Source: CAYVBJ01 sp964517005 (lineage in GTDB: Bacteria > Bacteroidota > Rhodothermia > Balneolales > Balneolaceae). Taken from it: 64,000 nucleotides of DNA. Below the pieces are notes generated by a model. The model searched no databases. It was not told where the DNA came from and was given only the letters and a program-made list of their open reading frames with translations. Made by a program: the position numbers and the translations under genes. Location of the stretch: contig CAZFAJ010000003.1 in the NCBI GenBank assembly GCA_964517005.1, positions 17,351 to 81,350 of the forward strand, read 5' to 3'. Below, piece after piece: positions 9,351 to 18,774 of the stretch (position 1 is its first letter; each line of letters starts with the position of its first letter).

Positions 9351-9542
9351 TTTTTGATAAATTAAGATTTAATAAATTGAAACAATTTACGTAAACCTGT
9401 TTTCTATGAAAACCGGAATTACATAAAAGCGCAATGGATTTTAAGTTTTCATGCCTTTATTTGTTTCAGGATATGAACATTTTATCAACATTATTCATCA
9501 AGTATAGTAAGTATTTATTTCCAATCTGTAAATCAAAATAGT

Positions 9543-10211
9543 ATGAGACGTTTTTTGAAACCCCTGCACGATTTTATTTATCCTCACTGTTGTATTTGTT
9601 GCGGGCAAAGTATAGAAAATTACGAAATTTATATTTGTGATTTTTGCACTCTTATGCGGTTCGAGACAACTGATAATAAGAATCTTATCGTTCCGGAATC
9701 TGTACTTGATGTCGTATCGCTTTGGAAATTTGATAAAGGGGGTTATTTACAGGAAATTTTGCATCAGTTAAAATATAATAAAATACAGGGCGCAGGAACT
9801 CATCTCGGAAAGTTACTCGGAAAAAAAATTCTTGAAACATTTCCTGAAATTGGGAGTGAAGTAATCCTGGTGCCGGTTCCTTTGCACAAGTCAAAAGAGA
9901 AAAAAAGGGGATTTAATCAGGCAAGGTCAATTGCAGAAGGAATTTCAAATCAGACCAACTGGCCGTTGATTGATGAAAATGCAATTCAGAGAGTAAAAAA
10001 AACCAAAACCCAAACAGGCTTGAATAGTGAACAGAGAGCGATGAATCTGAGTAAAGCCTTTGTTGTGAATGTCAAAAAAGATCTTGAAAACAATATACCG
10101 ATAATTGTGGATGATGTGTTCACTACAGGAACAACAACTTTTGAACTTGTGAAAGCAATTCATAGTGAGATGGGTACAGCATGTTACATAGCAACGGCTG
10201 CTCAGGCCTGA
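9543..10211 (+). CDS. comF: ComF family amidophosphoribosyltransferase-like protein
   Basis: 222 residues, the standard ComF size. The N-terminal zinc-finger-like cysteines (CCICCGQ and CDFC, about residues 17-37) and the C-terminal phosphoribosyltransferase signature IVDDVFTTGTTT (about 187-198) are both clear, as is KKRGFNQAR, typical of the family. Characterised members act in DNA uptake during transformation, but many species carry the gene without known competence. No other competence genes are nearby. It is divergent from the RodZ-like gene across a 190-base AT-rich gap. Confidence 0.87.
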   Translation: MRRFLKPLHDFIYPHCCICCGQSIENYEIYICDFCTLMRFETTDNKNLIVPESVLDVVSLWKFDKGGYLQEILHQLKYNKIQGAGTHLGKLLGKKILETFPEIGSEVILVPVPLHKSKEKKRGFNQARSIAEGISNQTNWPLIDENAIQRVKKTKTQTGLNSEQRAMNLSKAFVVNVKKDLENNIPIIVDDVFTTGTTTFELVKAIHSEMGTACYIATAAQA

Positions 10212-10327
10212 AGACTGTTTTCTTATAAAGAGTGACTGCTTCCTGATCCATTTGTTATCAGTTTGTAAACTTTAACAATTATATCAAGCTATCATTTCTT
10301 CCCTGTTAAGGATATATTTGAAGCAAT

Positions 10328-10966
10328 ATGCTTGAAAATTCAAAAGATGATATTAATATTTTAGAGACCAATCTCTATACAGTCACTTCAGGGGGACACT
10401 GGTTTAATGCAACCAGCCAAACGGTTGATGAATTTGTGCCCGGCTTATTGGAAAAACACAATTTTGATAAATTGATCTCAAAAGCTGTTTTATGGATTGA
10501 CAGTACAGACAGCATTGCATTGCTTCTCTATTTTATACTCGTATTTACAACAAATACTATAGCTGCAGCAGTAGTGGCTCTTATGTTTCATATTTGGTGG
10601 TATTTTAATAAGAGTGCGTTTGTGAATCTTCTGTTTATGCCAGTCATCAACATCTTAAATAAAGATTTCACTCAGCTTTTAATTGCCGCTGTTGCTTTAA
10701 GTTTCCTGGGTATCAATGAAAATTATCTGGGACTGTTGATAGGAGTAATCTATCTCTTTTTATTTAAAGTGGGTTTACTAAGGCTTTTGCTGAATAAAAT
10801 TCTGCAGGATAAAATGAAAAACAGTCTCCCTCTAAATGACAGAGTTTTCAAAATGGTTTTAATAAAGTATGCCATTTATGAGAATATTGCACCGCCGGAA
10901 GTTGAAAAGATCGATAAGCATGTCCAAAATGCAATTATGAAAAATAGAATGAATCGCAAAAAATGA
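10328..10966 (+). CDS. Membrane protein of unknown function
   Basis: 212 residues; I do not recognise a family. A soluble N-terminal part of about 60 residues is followed by two hydrophobic hairpins. The first covers about residues 62-95 and includes IWWYF; the second covers about 115-155 and includes NYLGLLIGVIYLFLF. A positively charged C-terminal tail ends in Lys/Arg/Asn-rich residues. This suggests three or four membrane helices with the tail in the cytoplasm. It overlaps the downstream histidine phosphatase by four bases (ATGA), so the two are translationally coupled. A TATATTTG box at 10313-10320 sits just before the start, but no -33 element is evident. Confidence 0.6.
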   Translation: MLENSKDDINILETNLYTVTSGGHWFNATSQTVDEFVPGLLEKHNFDKLISKAVLWIDSTDSIALLLYFILVFTTNTIAAAVVALMFHIWWYFNKSAFVNLLFMPVINILNKDFTQLLIAAVALSFLGINENYLGLLIGVIYLFLFKVGLLRLLLNKILQDKMKNSLPLNDRVFKMVLIKYAIYENIAPPEVEKIDKHVQNAIMKNRMNRKK

Positions 10967-11604
10967 ATGCGAAAACACTTTTTTTCGCCCGGCATGGTGA
11001 AACTGATTATAATAAAAACAAATTGTTGCAAGGCCGCGGAATTAATGCATCGTTAAACCAAAACGGCCTCATCCAGGCCGAACTGCTTGCCGGCTACCTG
11101 AGCAGATATCCGCTGGAATGTATTATCAGCAGCAGCCTTAAAAGATCTTATGAAACTGCCGAACTTCTTGCAAATCGAATCAACATTGACATACTCCAAA
11201 AAAGTGATCTGGATGAAATGGATTTCGGTGATTTTGAAGGGGCAACTTTCAGTGAAGTGGGAAAAGAACTGAAGTATTTTCAGCGTGAATGGGCTAATGG
11301 CAAAACAGATTTAAAACTTCCCGGAGGGGAATCACCCCGGGATGTCTATCTCAGAGTATCCAGCTGTATAAATTCAATTATCAATGAAAACGGGCAAACC
11401 TATTATGCTTTTATTGTACATGGACGTCTTATCCGGATAATTCTTTCTGAGTGGCTTGGGTACGGTCTGAATAATATGCAAAGAATCAACCATTCGAATG
11501 GAGGTGTGAATAAACTGGTTACAAACGGCAGTAAATACATTTGTGTCAGTTATCTGAATAAAACAGATCATCTAAAAGCTGAAGCGGCAGGCAATCCGGA
11601 ATAA
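10963..11604 (+). CDS. Histidine phosphatase superfamily (phosphoglycerate mutase-like) protein
   Basis: 213 residues opening with the catalytic RHGE motif (FFARHGETDYN, about residues 6-16), where His is phosphorylated. SSSLKRSYETAELL and DFGDFEG match the cofactor-dependent mutase/phosphatase branch, and the second catalytic histidine is in FIVHGRLIR (about 150). Members include phosphoglycerate mutases, alpha-ribazole phosphatases and broad phosphatases; the sequence alone does not decide. It overlaps the upstream membrane-protein gene by four bases, and menG follows after 32 bases. Confidence 0.8.
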   Translation: MNAKTLFFARHGETDYNKNKLLQGRGINASLNQNGLIQAELLAGYLSRYPLECIISSSLKRSYETAELLANRINIDILQKSDLDEMDFGDFEGATFSEVGKELKYFQREWANGKTDLKLPGGESPRDVYLRVSSCINSIINENGQTYYAFIVHGRLIRIILSEWLGYGLNNMQRINHSNGGVNKLVTNGSKYICVSYLNKTDHLKAEAAGNPE

Positions 11605-11636
11605 TTTATTAAAAATATGAATGTAATATTCTTTTC

Positions 11637-12326
11637 ATGAGTGAAAAAGTAAAAAAGATGTTTGCTGACATCGCCAGTGACTATGACAGAATCAACTCCA
11701 TACTATCTTTTGGCGTTCACAATGCATGGCGAAAGAAAACGGTTCTTGAAAGCGGGGCTGCTCCGGGAGATGATATTCTGGATTGTGCTACCGGAACCGG
11801 AGATCTGGCGCTTGAATTTAAGAAAACAGTAGGTGAGAACGGATATGTTTTGGGAACTGATTTCTGTAAAGAAATGATAGAACACGCACCGGCCAAAGCT
11901 GATGAGATAAATCTGGATGTCGATTTTCAGGTTGCAGATGCAATGGACCTTCCGTTTGACGATAACCGGTTTGATGTTTCAAGTATTGCATTTGGTATTC
12001 GGAATGTTGATGATCCTGTGGTATGTTTGCAGGAAATGTCACGTGTTGTTAAACCGGGAGGCAAGGTTGTTGTTCTGGAGTTTGGCCAGCCGACAGGATT
12101 TATCAGAATACCGTATCAATTGTACAGCAAACACATCATGCCGGCAATAGGCGGATGGCTCAGCGGAAACAAGGAGGCATATACTTATCTTCCTGAGACA
12201 AGTGCCGCTTTTGCTTCAGGCGAGTCTTTTCTTAAACTTATGGAAGAAGCAAACTCATTTGCATCGAAAAAAGCTGTAAAGTGCACGGGCGGAATCGCAT
12301 ATATATATGTTGGTTCAGTAAAATAA
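11637..12326 (+). CDS. menG: Demethylmenaquinone methyltransferase
   Basis: 229 residues of the UbiE/MenG class. It opens with VKKMFADIASDYDRINSILS, the S-adenosylmethionine motif I is DCATGTGDLAL (about 51-61), and AFGIRNV and VKPGGKVVVLEFGQP are signature blocks. It methylates demethylmenaquinone in the last step of menaquinone synthesis. In an organism of this group menaquinone is the expected quinone, hence MenG rather than UbiE. It is followed by fabZ after 43 bases, on the same strand as panB and surE. Confidence 0.92.
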   Translation: MSEKVKKMFADIASDYDRINSILSFGVHNAWRKKTVLESGAAPGDDILDCATGTGDLALEFKKTVGENGYVLGTDFCKEMIEHAPAKADEINLDVDFQVADAMDLPFDDNRFDVSSIAFGIRNVDDPVVCLQEMSRVVKPGGKVVVLEFGQPTGFIRIPYQLYSKHIMPAIGGWLSGNKEAYTYLPETSAAFASGESFLKLMEEANSFASKKAVKCTGGIAYIYVGSVK

Positions 12327-12369
12327 ACTTATATTTAGATCCTTATTCTAATGAATTAAAATTATTTAT

Positions 12370-12807
12370 ATGCAAATAGAAGAGATTAAAAAATATATTC
12401 CACACCGTTACCCGTTTTTACTTGTAGACAGAGTGCTTGAACTTGAGGAAAACCGGATATTGACAATTAAAAACGTTAGCGTCAATGAAGAATTTTTTAA
12501 CGGGCATTTTCCGGGCACACCCATAATGCCCGGAGTGTTACAACTTGAAGCTCTGGCACAAAGCGGCTGCATTATGCTGATGAAAAATAAAGTAGAAGAG
12601 CCTGAAAAATATCTGATTGTATTTACGGGAATTAAAAGCGCCAAATTCAGAAAATCTGTTGTTCCGGGGGATCAGTTGCGAATGGAAGTTAAATTGACAA
12701 ACCAAAGGCGAAATTTTATAAATATGGAAGGAATAGCACAGGTAGATGGCAATAATGTATGTGAGCTCGTCGCATCTGCCGCAATAGTTCCGATTGAAAA
12801 AGCATGA
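12370..12807 (+). CDS. fabZ: 3-hydroxyacyl-ACP dehydratase FabZ
   Basis: 145 residues, the stand-alone FabZ size. The hot-dog fold active site is complete: His46 in NGHFPG and Glu60 in MPGVLQLEALAQ, with the IPHRYPFLLVDRV start typical of FabZ. It dehydrates 3-hydroxyacyl-ACP in fatty acid elongation. In many Bacteroidota FabZ is fused to LpxC; here it is free-standing. The stop codon overlaps the panB start by four bases, so the two are translationally coupled although their pathways differ. Confidence 0.93.
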   Translation: MQIEEIKKYIPHRYPFLLVDRVLELEENRILTIKNVSVNEEFFNGHFPGTPIMPGVLQLEALAQSGCIMLMKNKVEEPEKYLIVFTGIKSAKFRKSVVPGDQLRMEVKLTNQRRNFINMEGIAQVDGNNVCELVASAAIVPIEKA

Positions 12808-13631
12808 GTACACAGAGCAGATCAAATAATCCGGTAAAAGTAACTACTCAAACAGTTGTTGAAATGAAGCAGAGAGGCGAAAAAATCAGTATGCTCACTG
12901 CTTATGATTATACCATGGCCGGTATTGTGGATTCCGCAGGTATCGACGTAATCCTGGTCGGGGATTCAGCCAGTAATGTAATGGCCGGATTTGATACCAC
13001 GGTACCGATGACACTTGATCACATGATCTATCACACCTCGTGTGTGGTTAGAGGCGTAAACAGAGCTCTTGTGATTGCTGATCTGCCGTTTATGAGTTTC
13101 CAGGTAACTGCAAAAGAGGCATTGATAAGTGCAGGCCGGATGATGAAAGAAGCAGGCGCGCACGGAGTAAAACTCGAAGGAGGAAGCAGTGTCATAAATA
13201 CCGTAAAACGGATAGTGGACGCAGGAATTCCCGTAATGGGACATTTGGGCCTTACACCACAGAGTATCTATAAATTCGGAACGTATAAAGTTCGGGCAAA
13301 AGAAGAGGAAGAAGCAAAGAAACTGATCGAAGATGCCCGTAAACTCGAGCAGGCAGGTGTATTCTCGATTGTTCTGGAAAAAATTCCTGCTCAGCTTGCA
13401 AAGAAAGTAACGGATGCCATATCAGTGCCAACGATTGGAATTGGTGCAGGTTCTGATTGTGACGGACAAGTTCTGGTTCTGCACGATATGCTTGGCCTGA
13501 ACAAGGATTTCTCACCGAGATTCTTGCGCAGGTATGCAGATCTGAACGAAATAGCCGGAGAAGCTGTCAAAAATTACATATCAGACGTTAAATCCGGTGA
13601 TTTTCCAAATGAAAATGAAAGATATAATTAA
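12804..13631 (+). CDS. panB: 3-methyl-2-oxobutanoate hydroxymethyltransferase
   Basis: 275 residues matching PanB throughout: MLTAYDYTMAGIVDSAGID, VGDSASNVMAG (metal-binding Asp), GAHGVKLEGG, MGHLGLTPQS, and the catalytic Glu region IVLEKIPA. It transfers a hydroxymethyl group from methylene-tetrahydrofolate to 2-oxoisovalerate, the first committed step to pantothenate and coenzyme A. It overlaps fabZ by four bases, and surE follows after eight bases. The rest of the pantothenate pathway is not in the window. Confidence 0.95.
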   Translation: MSTQSRSNNPVKVTTQTVVEMKQRGEKISMLTAYDYTMAGIVDSAGIDVILVGDSASNVMAGFDTTVPMTLDHMIYHTSCVVRGVNRALVIADLPFMSFQVTAKEALISAGRMMKEAGAHGVKLEGGSSVINTVKRIVDAGIPVMGHLGLTPQSIYKFGTYKVRAKEEEEAKKLIEDARKLEQAGVFSIVLEKIPAQLAKKVTDAISVPTIGIGAGSDCDGQVLVLHDMLGLNKDFSPRFLRRYADLNEIAGEAVKNYISDVKSGDFPNENERYN

Positions 13632-13639
13632 GATTTGTT

Positions 13640-14401
13640 ATGAGTGATAAAAGACCGCTTATACTGGTTTGCAACGATGATGGTATTTTTTCGCAGGGCA
13701 TTAAAGCACTTGCAGAAGTTGCTGATGAATTCGGAGATGTTGAAATTGTAGCACCTGATCGTCAGCAGAGCGCCGTTGGGCATGCTATAACAGTATCAAC
13801 TCCTCTCAGATCAAGATCTTTCCAGATTGATAACCGTTTTCACGGGCAGGCTGTGACTGGCACACCTGCAGATTCGGTAAAACTTGCACACAATCAGCTC
13901 TTGTCAAGAAGGCCGGACCTGGTTGTGAGCGGAATCAATCATGGCAGCAATGCTGGTATAAACATTCTCTATTCCGGCACAGTAAGTGCCGCTACGGAAG
14001 GTACTATCCTCGGGCTGCCATCCATAGCGGTGTCATGCACTGACTTTAGTGAGGAAGCAGATCTTTCCGGCTCAAAAGATGCTGCAAGAAAAGTAATTGG
14101 CTATGTATTAAACCACGGACTGCCAGGCGGAGTGACATTAAACCTGAACGTTCCTGCAGGGCCATTGAAAGATATTAAATGGACAAGACAGGCTCACAGC
14201 CGCTATGTGGAAGAGTTTGAAGGAAGAATGGATCCCAATAACAGATCTTACTACTGGCTTACAGGAAAATTTGAACTTCTGGATGATAAAGATGATAACG
14301 ATATTTCCATGCTTGAAAAGGGATATGCATCACTTACACCCATTCAATATGATTTAACCTCTTATTCGCTTCTCAGGGATCTGAATCAGATAGAGCTTTA
14401 A
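13640..14401 (+). CDS. surE: 5'/3'-nucleotidase SurE
   Basis: 253 residues, normal for SurE. The metal-binding start LVCNDDGIFSQGI (about residues 9-21), IVAPDRQQSAVGHAIT and VSGINHGSNAGINILYSGTV are the family blocks. It removes phosphate from nucleoside monophosphates and short polyphosphates and is linked to stationary-phase survival in other bacteria. It is the last gene of the plus-strand run menG-fabZ-panB-surE and faces the convergent secreted-protein gene. No clear terminator hairpin is visible in the 82-base gap. Confidence 0.94.
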   Translation: MSDKRPLILVCNDDGIFSQGIKALAEVADEFGDVEIVAPDRQQSAVGHAITVSTPLRSRSFQIDNRFHGQAVTGTPADSVKLAHNQLLSRRPDLVVSGINHGSNAGINILYSGTVSAATEGTILGLPSIAVSCTDFSEEADLSGSKDAARKVIGYVLNHGLPGGVTLNLNVPAGPLKDIKWTRQAHSRYVEEFEGRMDPNNRSYYWLTGKFELLDDKDDNDISMLEKGYASLTPIQYDLTSYSLLRDLNQIEL

Positions 14402-14483
14402 ATTTAATTTTCGAATAAGGTCTCTTTAATAAGCCGTTTAGGTCCGTGCAGTATGAAGAATTGTGTTTTAGATCCGGAATGAA

Positions 14484-14984
14484 CTACTTTCCCCACAAAA
14501 GATAGACCTCGTAGTAATCCTCAATTTCATGAACCTCCATAGTGAGAAGTTTTAGCTGAGCTTTCTTTTCATCATTAACTCCCGCTTTTTTCTTCGCCTC
14601 ATCAAGCCCTTTATTATATGATATTTCCATCGAGCGGGATTTTCCGTGTGAAGAAAACAGCTGACTGTAACCGGAGTATTTACTTCGGACAGAGTTTGGT
14701 GACCGGTACCATGACGGGGACTGTGAATTACTCTTGTCTGAAAATTTGAGAATTTTAAATTCAAAATCGGATACCGGACTATTTGAAGGATCTGCCAGTT
14801 CGATATTATAACTTCTGTTTAATTCAAAATTTATAGTTGCCGGTGTTTTCACAGCCCTCTCCCCATTAATTTTTATAGATACGTCTCGTTTTTTAGAGAA
14901 CAGATCAGAATGAACATCAACTGACCGTTGGGCTTCGGTGATTAAAGGCAAAAGCAGAAAAAGCATTATCAGTGTATATCTCAT
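14484..14984 (-). CDS. Small secreted protein of unknown function
   Basis: 166 residues counted from the ATG at 14984, which gives a clean signal peptide (MRYTLIMLFLLLPLITEAQ). A longer reading frame begins nine codons upstream but would bury that signal. The mature part starts with a beta-rich stretch (residues about 25-80), has a Ser/Tyr-rich middle and ends in a Lys-rich helix and EVYLLWGK. I recognise no family. It stands alone between convergent surE and the polysaccharide cassette, so context gives no role. Confidence 0.6.
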   Translation of the reverse strand: MRYTLIMLFLLLPLITEAQRSVDVHSDLFSKKRDVSIKINGERAVKTPATINFELNRSYNIELADPSNSPVSDFEFKILKFSDKSNSQSPSWYRSPNSVRSKYSGYSQLFSSHGKSRSMEISYNKGLDEAKKKAGVNDEKKAQLKLLTMEVHEIEDYYEVYLLWGK

Positions 14985-15116
14985 AAACTCTCTATTTCTT
15001 CCGATTGACAAATCTTGCTGTAATTTATTTAATAAATTTTGAATTACAAGAAATTTTATGAAATTCTATAACTTTACAAGAAAAGAGTTCTTTTTTCAGG
15101 AGTTAATCCGCTTTTT

Positions 15117-16214
15117 TTAAAAAGGGTTGTTCAGAAGATGATTTGTGATTCTGGTTGAGGATTTCCCATCTCCAAAGAGTGCTTCTTTTCTGTTTTTTCT
15201 GCTGCCGGTTAAAAAATCTTCAGCATTTTTAATAATGTCTGCCTCATTGGAACCGACAAGCACCCCGGCACCTGATTCAATCAATTCAGGCCTTTCCGTT
15301 TTATTTCGCAGTACAAGTACCGGCGTTCCCAGTGCCGGGGCTTCCTCCTGGATACCGCCCGAATCGGTCATTATAAGATCAGAAGCAGACATCAGAGGGA
15401 TGAAATTGAAATAACTTAAAGGTTCTGTAAGTTGAATTTGTGTGTGATTTTGAATCATATCAAGATGCTGTCTTACAGATGGATTAGGGTGAACCAGAAA
15501 TATAAATTTGTAGTCAGCGTGAATATCGGCAAGCTTAAGTATGGCTCTGTAAATCTTTTTTTGAGCTTTCCCATAATTCTCACGGCGATGAGATGTGAGC
15601 AAAATCAGTTTATCATCACCAGATACAGAGTAGGATTGCCTGATAACCGATCTTTTTACATCCTGCTTTTCAAGAATTAAATTCATCGCATCAACTACCG
15701 TATTACCGGTTACCAGGATAGAATTTTCATCTACCTGTTCCTGCAAGAGGTTCTCTTTAGCACTGGCAGTCGGAGCAAAATGTACAGATGCTAATGTGGA
15801 AATTAATCTTCGATTCATCTCCTCCGGAAACGGCTGACTCAAATCATGTGACCGGAGGCCTGCTTCCACATGTGCAACTTTAATCTTTTCCAGAAAAGCG
15901 GCCTGCGCCCCGGCTAATCCTGATGATGTATCACCCTGTACCACCACCCATTCCGGTTTAATACGATTTAAAATAGGAGGCAATTCGGATAAAAGCCGTT
16001 GCATAACATAAGCAGGAGCCTGGTTCTCTTTCATAATCTGAAGATTGAAATCAGGTTTGATATCGAACCATTTCAGAATATCATCTGCAAGGCCTGCATG
16101 TTGCCCGGTGTGAACAACAATCGGTTTCTGACCAATCTGTTGAAGTTTTAAAATAAGAGGGGCCAATTTGATGACTTCAGGGCGGGTTCCCAGCAAAATC
16201 AAAATTTTACTCAT
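15117..16214 (-). CDS. wecB: UDP-N-acetylglucosamine 2-epimerase (non-hydrolysing)
   Basis: 365 residues, the family length. Blocks seen are LGTRPEVIKLAPL at the start, VQGDTSSGLAGAQAA, VAHVEAGLRS, the LTSHRRENYGK region, and the SDSGGIQEEAPALGTPVLVLR end. It interconverts UDP-GlcNAc and UDP-ManNAc to feed polysaccharide synthesis. It is the last gene of the five-gene minus-strand cassette and overlaps the preceding glycosyltransferase by four bases. UDP-ManNAc dehydrogenase (WecC) is not adjacent. Confidence 0.93.
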   Translation of the reverse strand: MSKILILLGTRPEVIKLAPLILKLQQIGQKPIVVHTGQHAGLADDILKWFDIKPDFNLQIMKENQAPAYVMQRLLSELPPILNRIKPEWVVVQGDTSSGLAGAQAAFLEKIKVAHVEAGLRSHDLSQPFPEEMNRRLISTLASVHFAPTASAKENLLQEQVDENSILVTGNTVVDAMNLILEKQDVKRSVIRQSYSVSGDDKLILLTSHRRENYGKAQKKIYRAILKLADIHADYKFIFLVHPNPSVRQHLDMIQNHTQIQLTEPLSYFNFIPLMSASDLIMTDSGGIQEEAPALGTPVLVLRNKTERPELIESGAGVLVGSNEADIIKNAEDFLTGSRKNRKEALFGDGKSSTRITNHLLNNPF

Positions 16215-17260
16215 GATTGAACCAGCTTTCTGTAAACGTCCAATGTTACGTCAGCTACATTTTTCCAGCTGTAATTATCCATGATCACATTCTTCAATGC
16301 AGCGGGATAACTGGAATTTAAAGCCGATTTTACTGTTTTTATGATCGATGGGATTGAATTAGGTTCAAGATAAAATGCCTCATCTCCAAAGTACTCCCGT
16401 GTTCCTCCAAAACGGGTTATAGCAATTTTACAACCGGCAAGTGCGGCTTCAAGAGCTGCAATACCCGGCGTTTCAAAAAGAGAGGGAAGCACAAACGTAT
16501 CCGCAGCCGCATAAGCTGAAGCCAATAACGGATCATCATTTTGAACAGAGTCAATCAGAAGGATGCGATCATTCAGGTTTGCAAGATTTAAACAATCACG
16601 ACTGTAAACGTCAGTTTTAAATGAGCCGATAATGACAAGATCATGATCAATATCTTCAAAAGCTTTAATAAGCCGCCAGACATTTTTTCTTGCTGCTGAT
16701 GGATCTCCTACAAACAGAACATAATTTTTGAGCCCGTATTTCTGAAAAAAATGATCGGGTTTTGCCTCTGAAAATTTTAAATTCACACCATTGGGCACAA
16801 CTTTTATTTTGTCTTTTGAAATACGAAATCCCTCTTCAATTAAATTTGCTTCTGATTCTGTGTTAGGAAGGATGGCGTCTGCGGACCGGCAGATTTCTGC
16901 TTTGATTCCATAGTCTGTAAAAACTCCCCTGACAAAAGGTTTAAATACTTTCTCAAAACGAATGGCAGCTTTGATGGCTGAATAACCTCTTCTTGTATAA
17001 AAAACGGGAGAGATTACAAGCTTTGCCTTAGTACCGAATAGCTGCCTGGCCATAGACAAGGTTTCGTTGCCGGCAAGAAAAATGTGAATAATGTCATACT
17101 CATCCGGATTAACCGGTATCCAGGGGTTAAATAGATCAATCTGAACCCCCGGCCGTTTAAGGTGTTTAACAGTTTGAAATGATTGTGTGCGAACCCCGCC
17201 GTTTACAACACCGGCTGAAAGAGGTGTGACGACTAATATTTTTATTTTTACAGTCTCCAT
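16211..17260 (-). CDS. Glycosyltransferase, GT4-type (group 1)
   Basis: 349 residues of GT-B fold. The N-terminal half opens with a glycine-rich acceptor loop (TPLSAGVVNGGVRTQ). The C-terminal half carries the donor-binding block LPSLFETPGIAALEAALAG with the E-x7-E pattern (about residues 260-280), after VVPNGVNL and VLFVGDPSAARKN. It probably adds a hexose or N-acetylhexosamine to a lipid-linked repeat unit. It overlaps both neighbours (13 bases upstream, 4 downstream), so it belongs to the cassette operon. Sugar specificity cannot be read from sequence. Confidence 0.85.
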   Translation of the reverse strand: METVKIKILVVTPLSAGVVNGGVRTQSFQTVKHLKRPGVQIDLFNPWIPVNPDEYDIIHIFLAGNETLSMARQLFGTKAKLVISPVFYTRRGYSAIKAAIRFEKVFKPFVRGVFTDYGIKAEICRSADAILPNTESEANLIEEGFRISKDKIKVVPNGVNLKFSEAKPDHFFQKYGLKNYVLFVGDPSAARKNVWRLIKAFEDIDHDLVIIGSFKTDVYSRDCLNLANLNDRILLIDSVQNDDPLLASAYAAADTFVLPSLFETPGIAALEAALAGCKIAITRFGGTREYFGDEAFYLEPNSIPSIIKTVKSALNSSYPAALKNVIMDNYSWKNVADVTLDVYRKLVQS

Positions 17261-18774
17261 AATTTGCTGAAAAATTCTGATTTTAAAAGTACAGCTTTCT
17301 TTGCCGGGATTTTATTCTCCAAATTTTCTATACGTTCACTTCTGTAGGACTCATTATAGAATGAACGGACATGCACTTCATTTAATGATAACTCAACTGG
17401 CCGGGTAATCAAAAACTTATTCCCAGGTGTATGAACAGCCAGGTGAACCGTGTCGCAGTTGCCGGACATTTGCATGGAAAGTTTGCTGCCGGAATAGAAA
17501 ACCCGCGGAGCAGCAGATTCACGTTTATGCCACCATGTTGCCCATTCAAGGAATGTCATAAATTTGATATTGGGCTTCTCTTTAATTTTCCTAAAGAGAT
17601 ATCTCCAGACATTTAAATGATTGTCAGAGGGATGATGATAAAATGCAAGCGGATCATGAAAATAGTGTTGAGTTTCTGCAACCCCGGTAAAATAGCGGAT
17701 CATTTCAGTCTCATCAGCACCGGCCTTTTCAAGTGAAGCTGTGCAAACCGGATGAATTGGCAGCTGAAGTGAATTTCCGGAAGTGAATAGCGGAAGACAA
17801 TTGTAGGCATAAGAAAATTCACTTGAATAACTGAAGTGAAAATCTTTCAATGAATCCTCAACAGTTTCATTCCATATTCCGTATGGTGATGCATAGCCGT
17901 TGGGTTTAAACCGGGCAGAACGCAATTTTTTCATTGCCACGCGTATATTTCGCTTATTCCGGAGATGTGATGTGTACACTTTGTGGTAGTACCCGTGTAC
18001 CGCCATTTCACTATGATTAACCTGGTGAAACAGATCCAGCCAATTTTCGTGGGCTTTAACGTGAAGAAACCATGAGTTGGGCAATTTTTCACAATTTAAA
18101 AATTCGGTCAGTTCTTTCACTTCAAACTGAGTTGCGAAGTCGGAATCGATTCGAAACAGGCACACTGTATCGGAACTTTCAGGATGCCACCATTTGTGAA
18201 CAAAAGGAATGTTCAGAAAATTATGAAGGCGTATCAGGAGTCTCAAGACAAGATGTACCAGCTTTTGTTTGGATACACTGTTTACTTGTTCACTCGCCAC
18301 TCCTTTACCTCTTACAAAAAATTCTTTTTGAACTGTATCTGAATTCAGAAATAAACTGCCGATTGGCAAGCCACAAAATATATAAGGAAATGTTTCAGCT
18401 GAATTTATCCAGATCGTCTTTTCGGCATCAGATGCTTTAGGGTGTTTTAATACCTCTGAATAAATGTCAATATTGCCTAAATCACCAAATAATTTATTAC
18501 TGGTATTTATTCTTAATTTCGTCACTCCTTTTTTTTGCACCTTAAATTGACCTGTAAAATTGCAGAGATCAAGAACAGCTCCACCCGATCCCGTGTAATT
18601 CTCTAACTGTTTTCTGTAAGCCCCGGGCAATTGATCACAAATAATTACAGTGAAACTATTTTTCCAGTTATTCCTCACATTTCCGCATCTTTCCCACGGA
18701 GCACCAATAGTGTTCAGCATTTTCTCAATACCCGGGCTGCCGTGTAAAACTCCAACGCAGATTCTCTGTTTCAT
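17248..18774 (-). CDS. Polysaccharide deacetylase-like protein, probable multi-domain
   Basis: 508 residues, long for a NodB-fold enzyme. A first domain of about 190 residues has a GGAVLDL-type loop reminiscent of class I glutamine-amidotransferase-like folds. The central domain (about 205-420) resembles polysaccharide deacetylases: Asp-Ser-Asp in FRIDSD, a metal-type His pair in MAVHGYYH, YASPYG, and FYHHPSDN. A beta-rich tail follows. No signal peptide is seen, so it may act in the cytoplasm on lipid-linked or nucleotide-linked sugars. It overlaps the flippase gene by four bases and the next glycosyltransferase by 13. The deacetylase call is by motif; activity is inferred. Confidence 0.6.
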   Translation of the reverse strand: MKQRICVGVLHGSPGIEKMLNTIGAPWERCGNVRNNWKNSFTVIICDQLPGAYRKQLENYTGSGGAVLDLCNFTGQFKVQKKGVTKLRINTSNKLFGDLGNIDIYSEVLKHPKASDAEKTIWINSAETFPYIFCGLPIGSLFLNSDTVQKEFFVRGKGVASEQVNSVSKQKLVHLVLRLLIRLHNFLNIPFVHKWWHPESSDTVCLFRIDSDFATQFEVKELTEFLNCEKLPNSWFLHVKAHENWLDLFHQVNHSEMAVHGYYHKVYTSHLRNKRNIRVAMKKLRSARFKPNGYASPYGIWNETVEDSLKDFHFSYSSEFSYAYNCLPLFTSGNSLQLPIHPVCTASLEKAGADETEMIRYFTGVAETQHYFHDPLAFYHHPSDNHLNVWRYLFRKIKEKPNIKFMTFLEWATWWHKRESAAPRVFYSGSKLSMQMSGNCDTVHLAVHTPGNKFLITRPVELSLNEVHVRSFYNESYRSERIENLENKIPAKKAVLLKSEFFSKLWRL

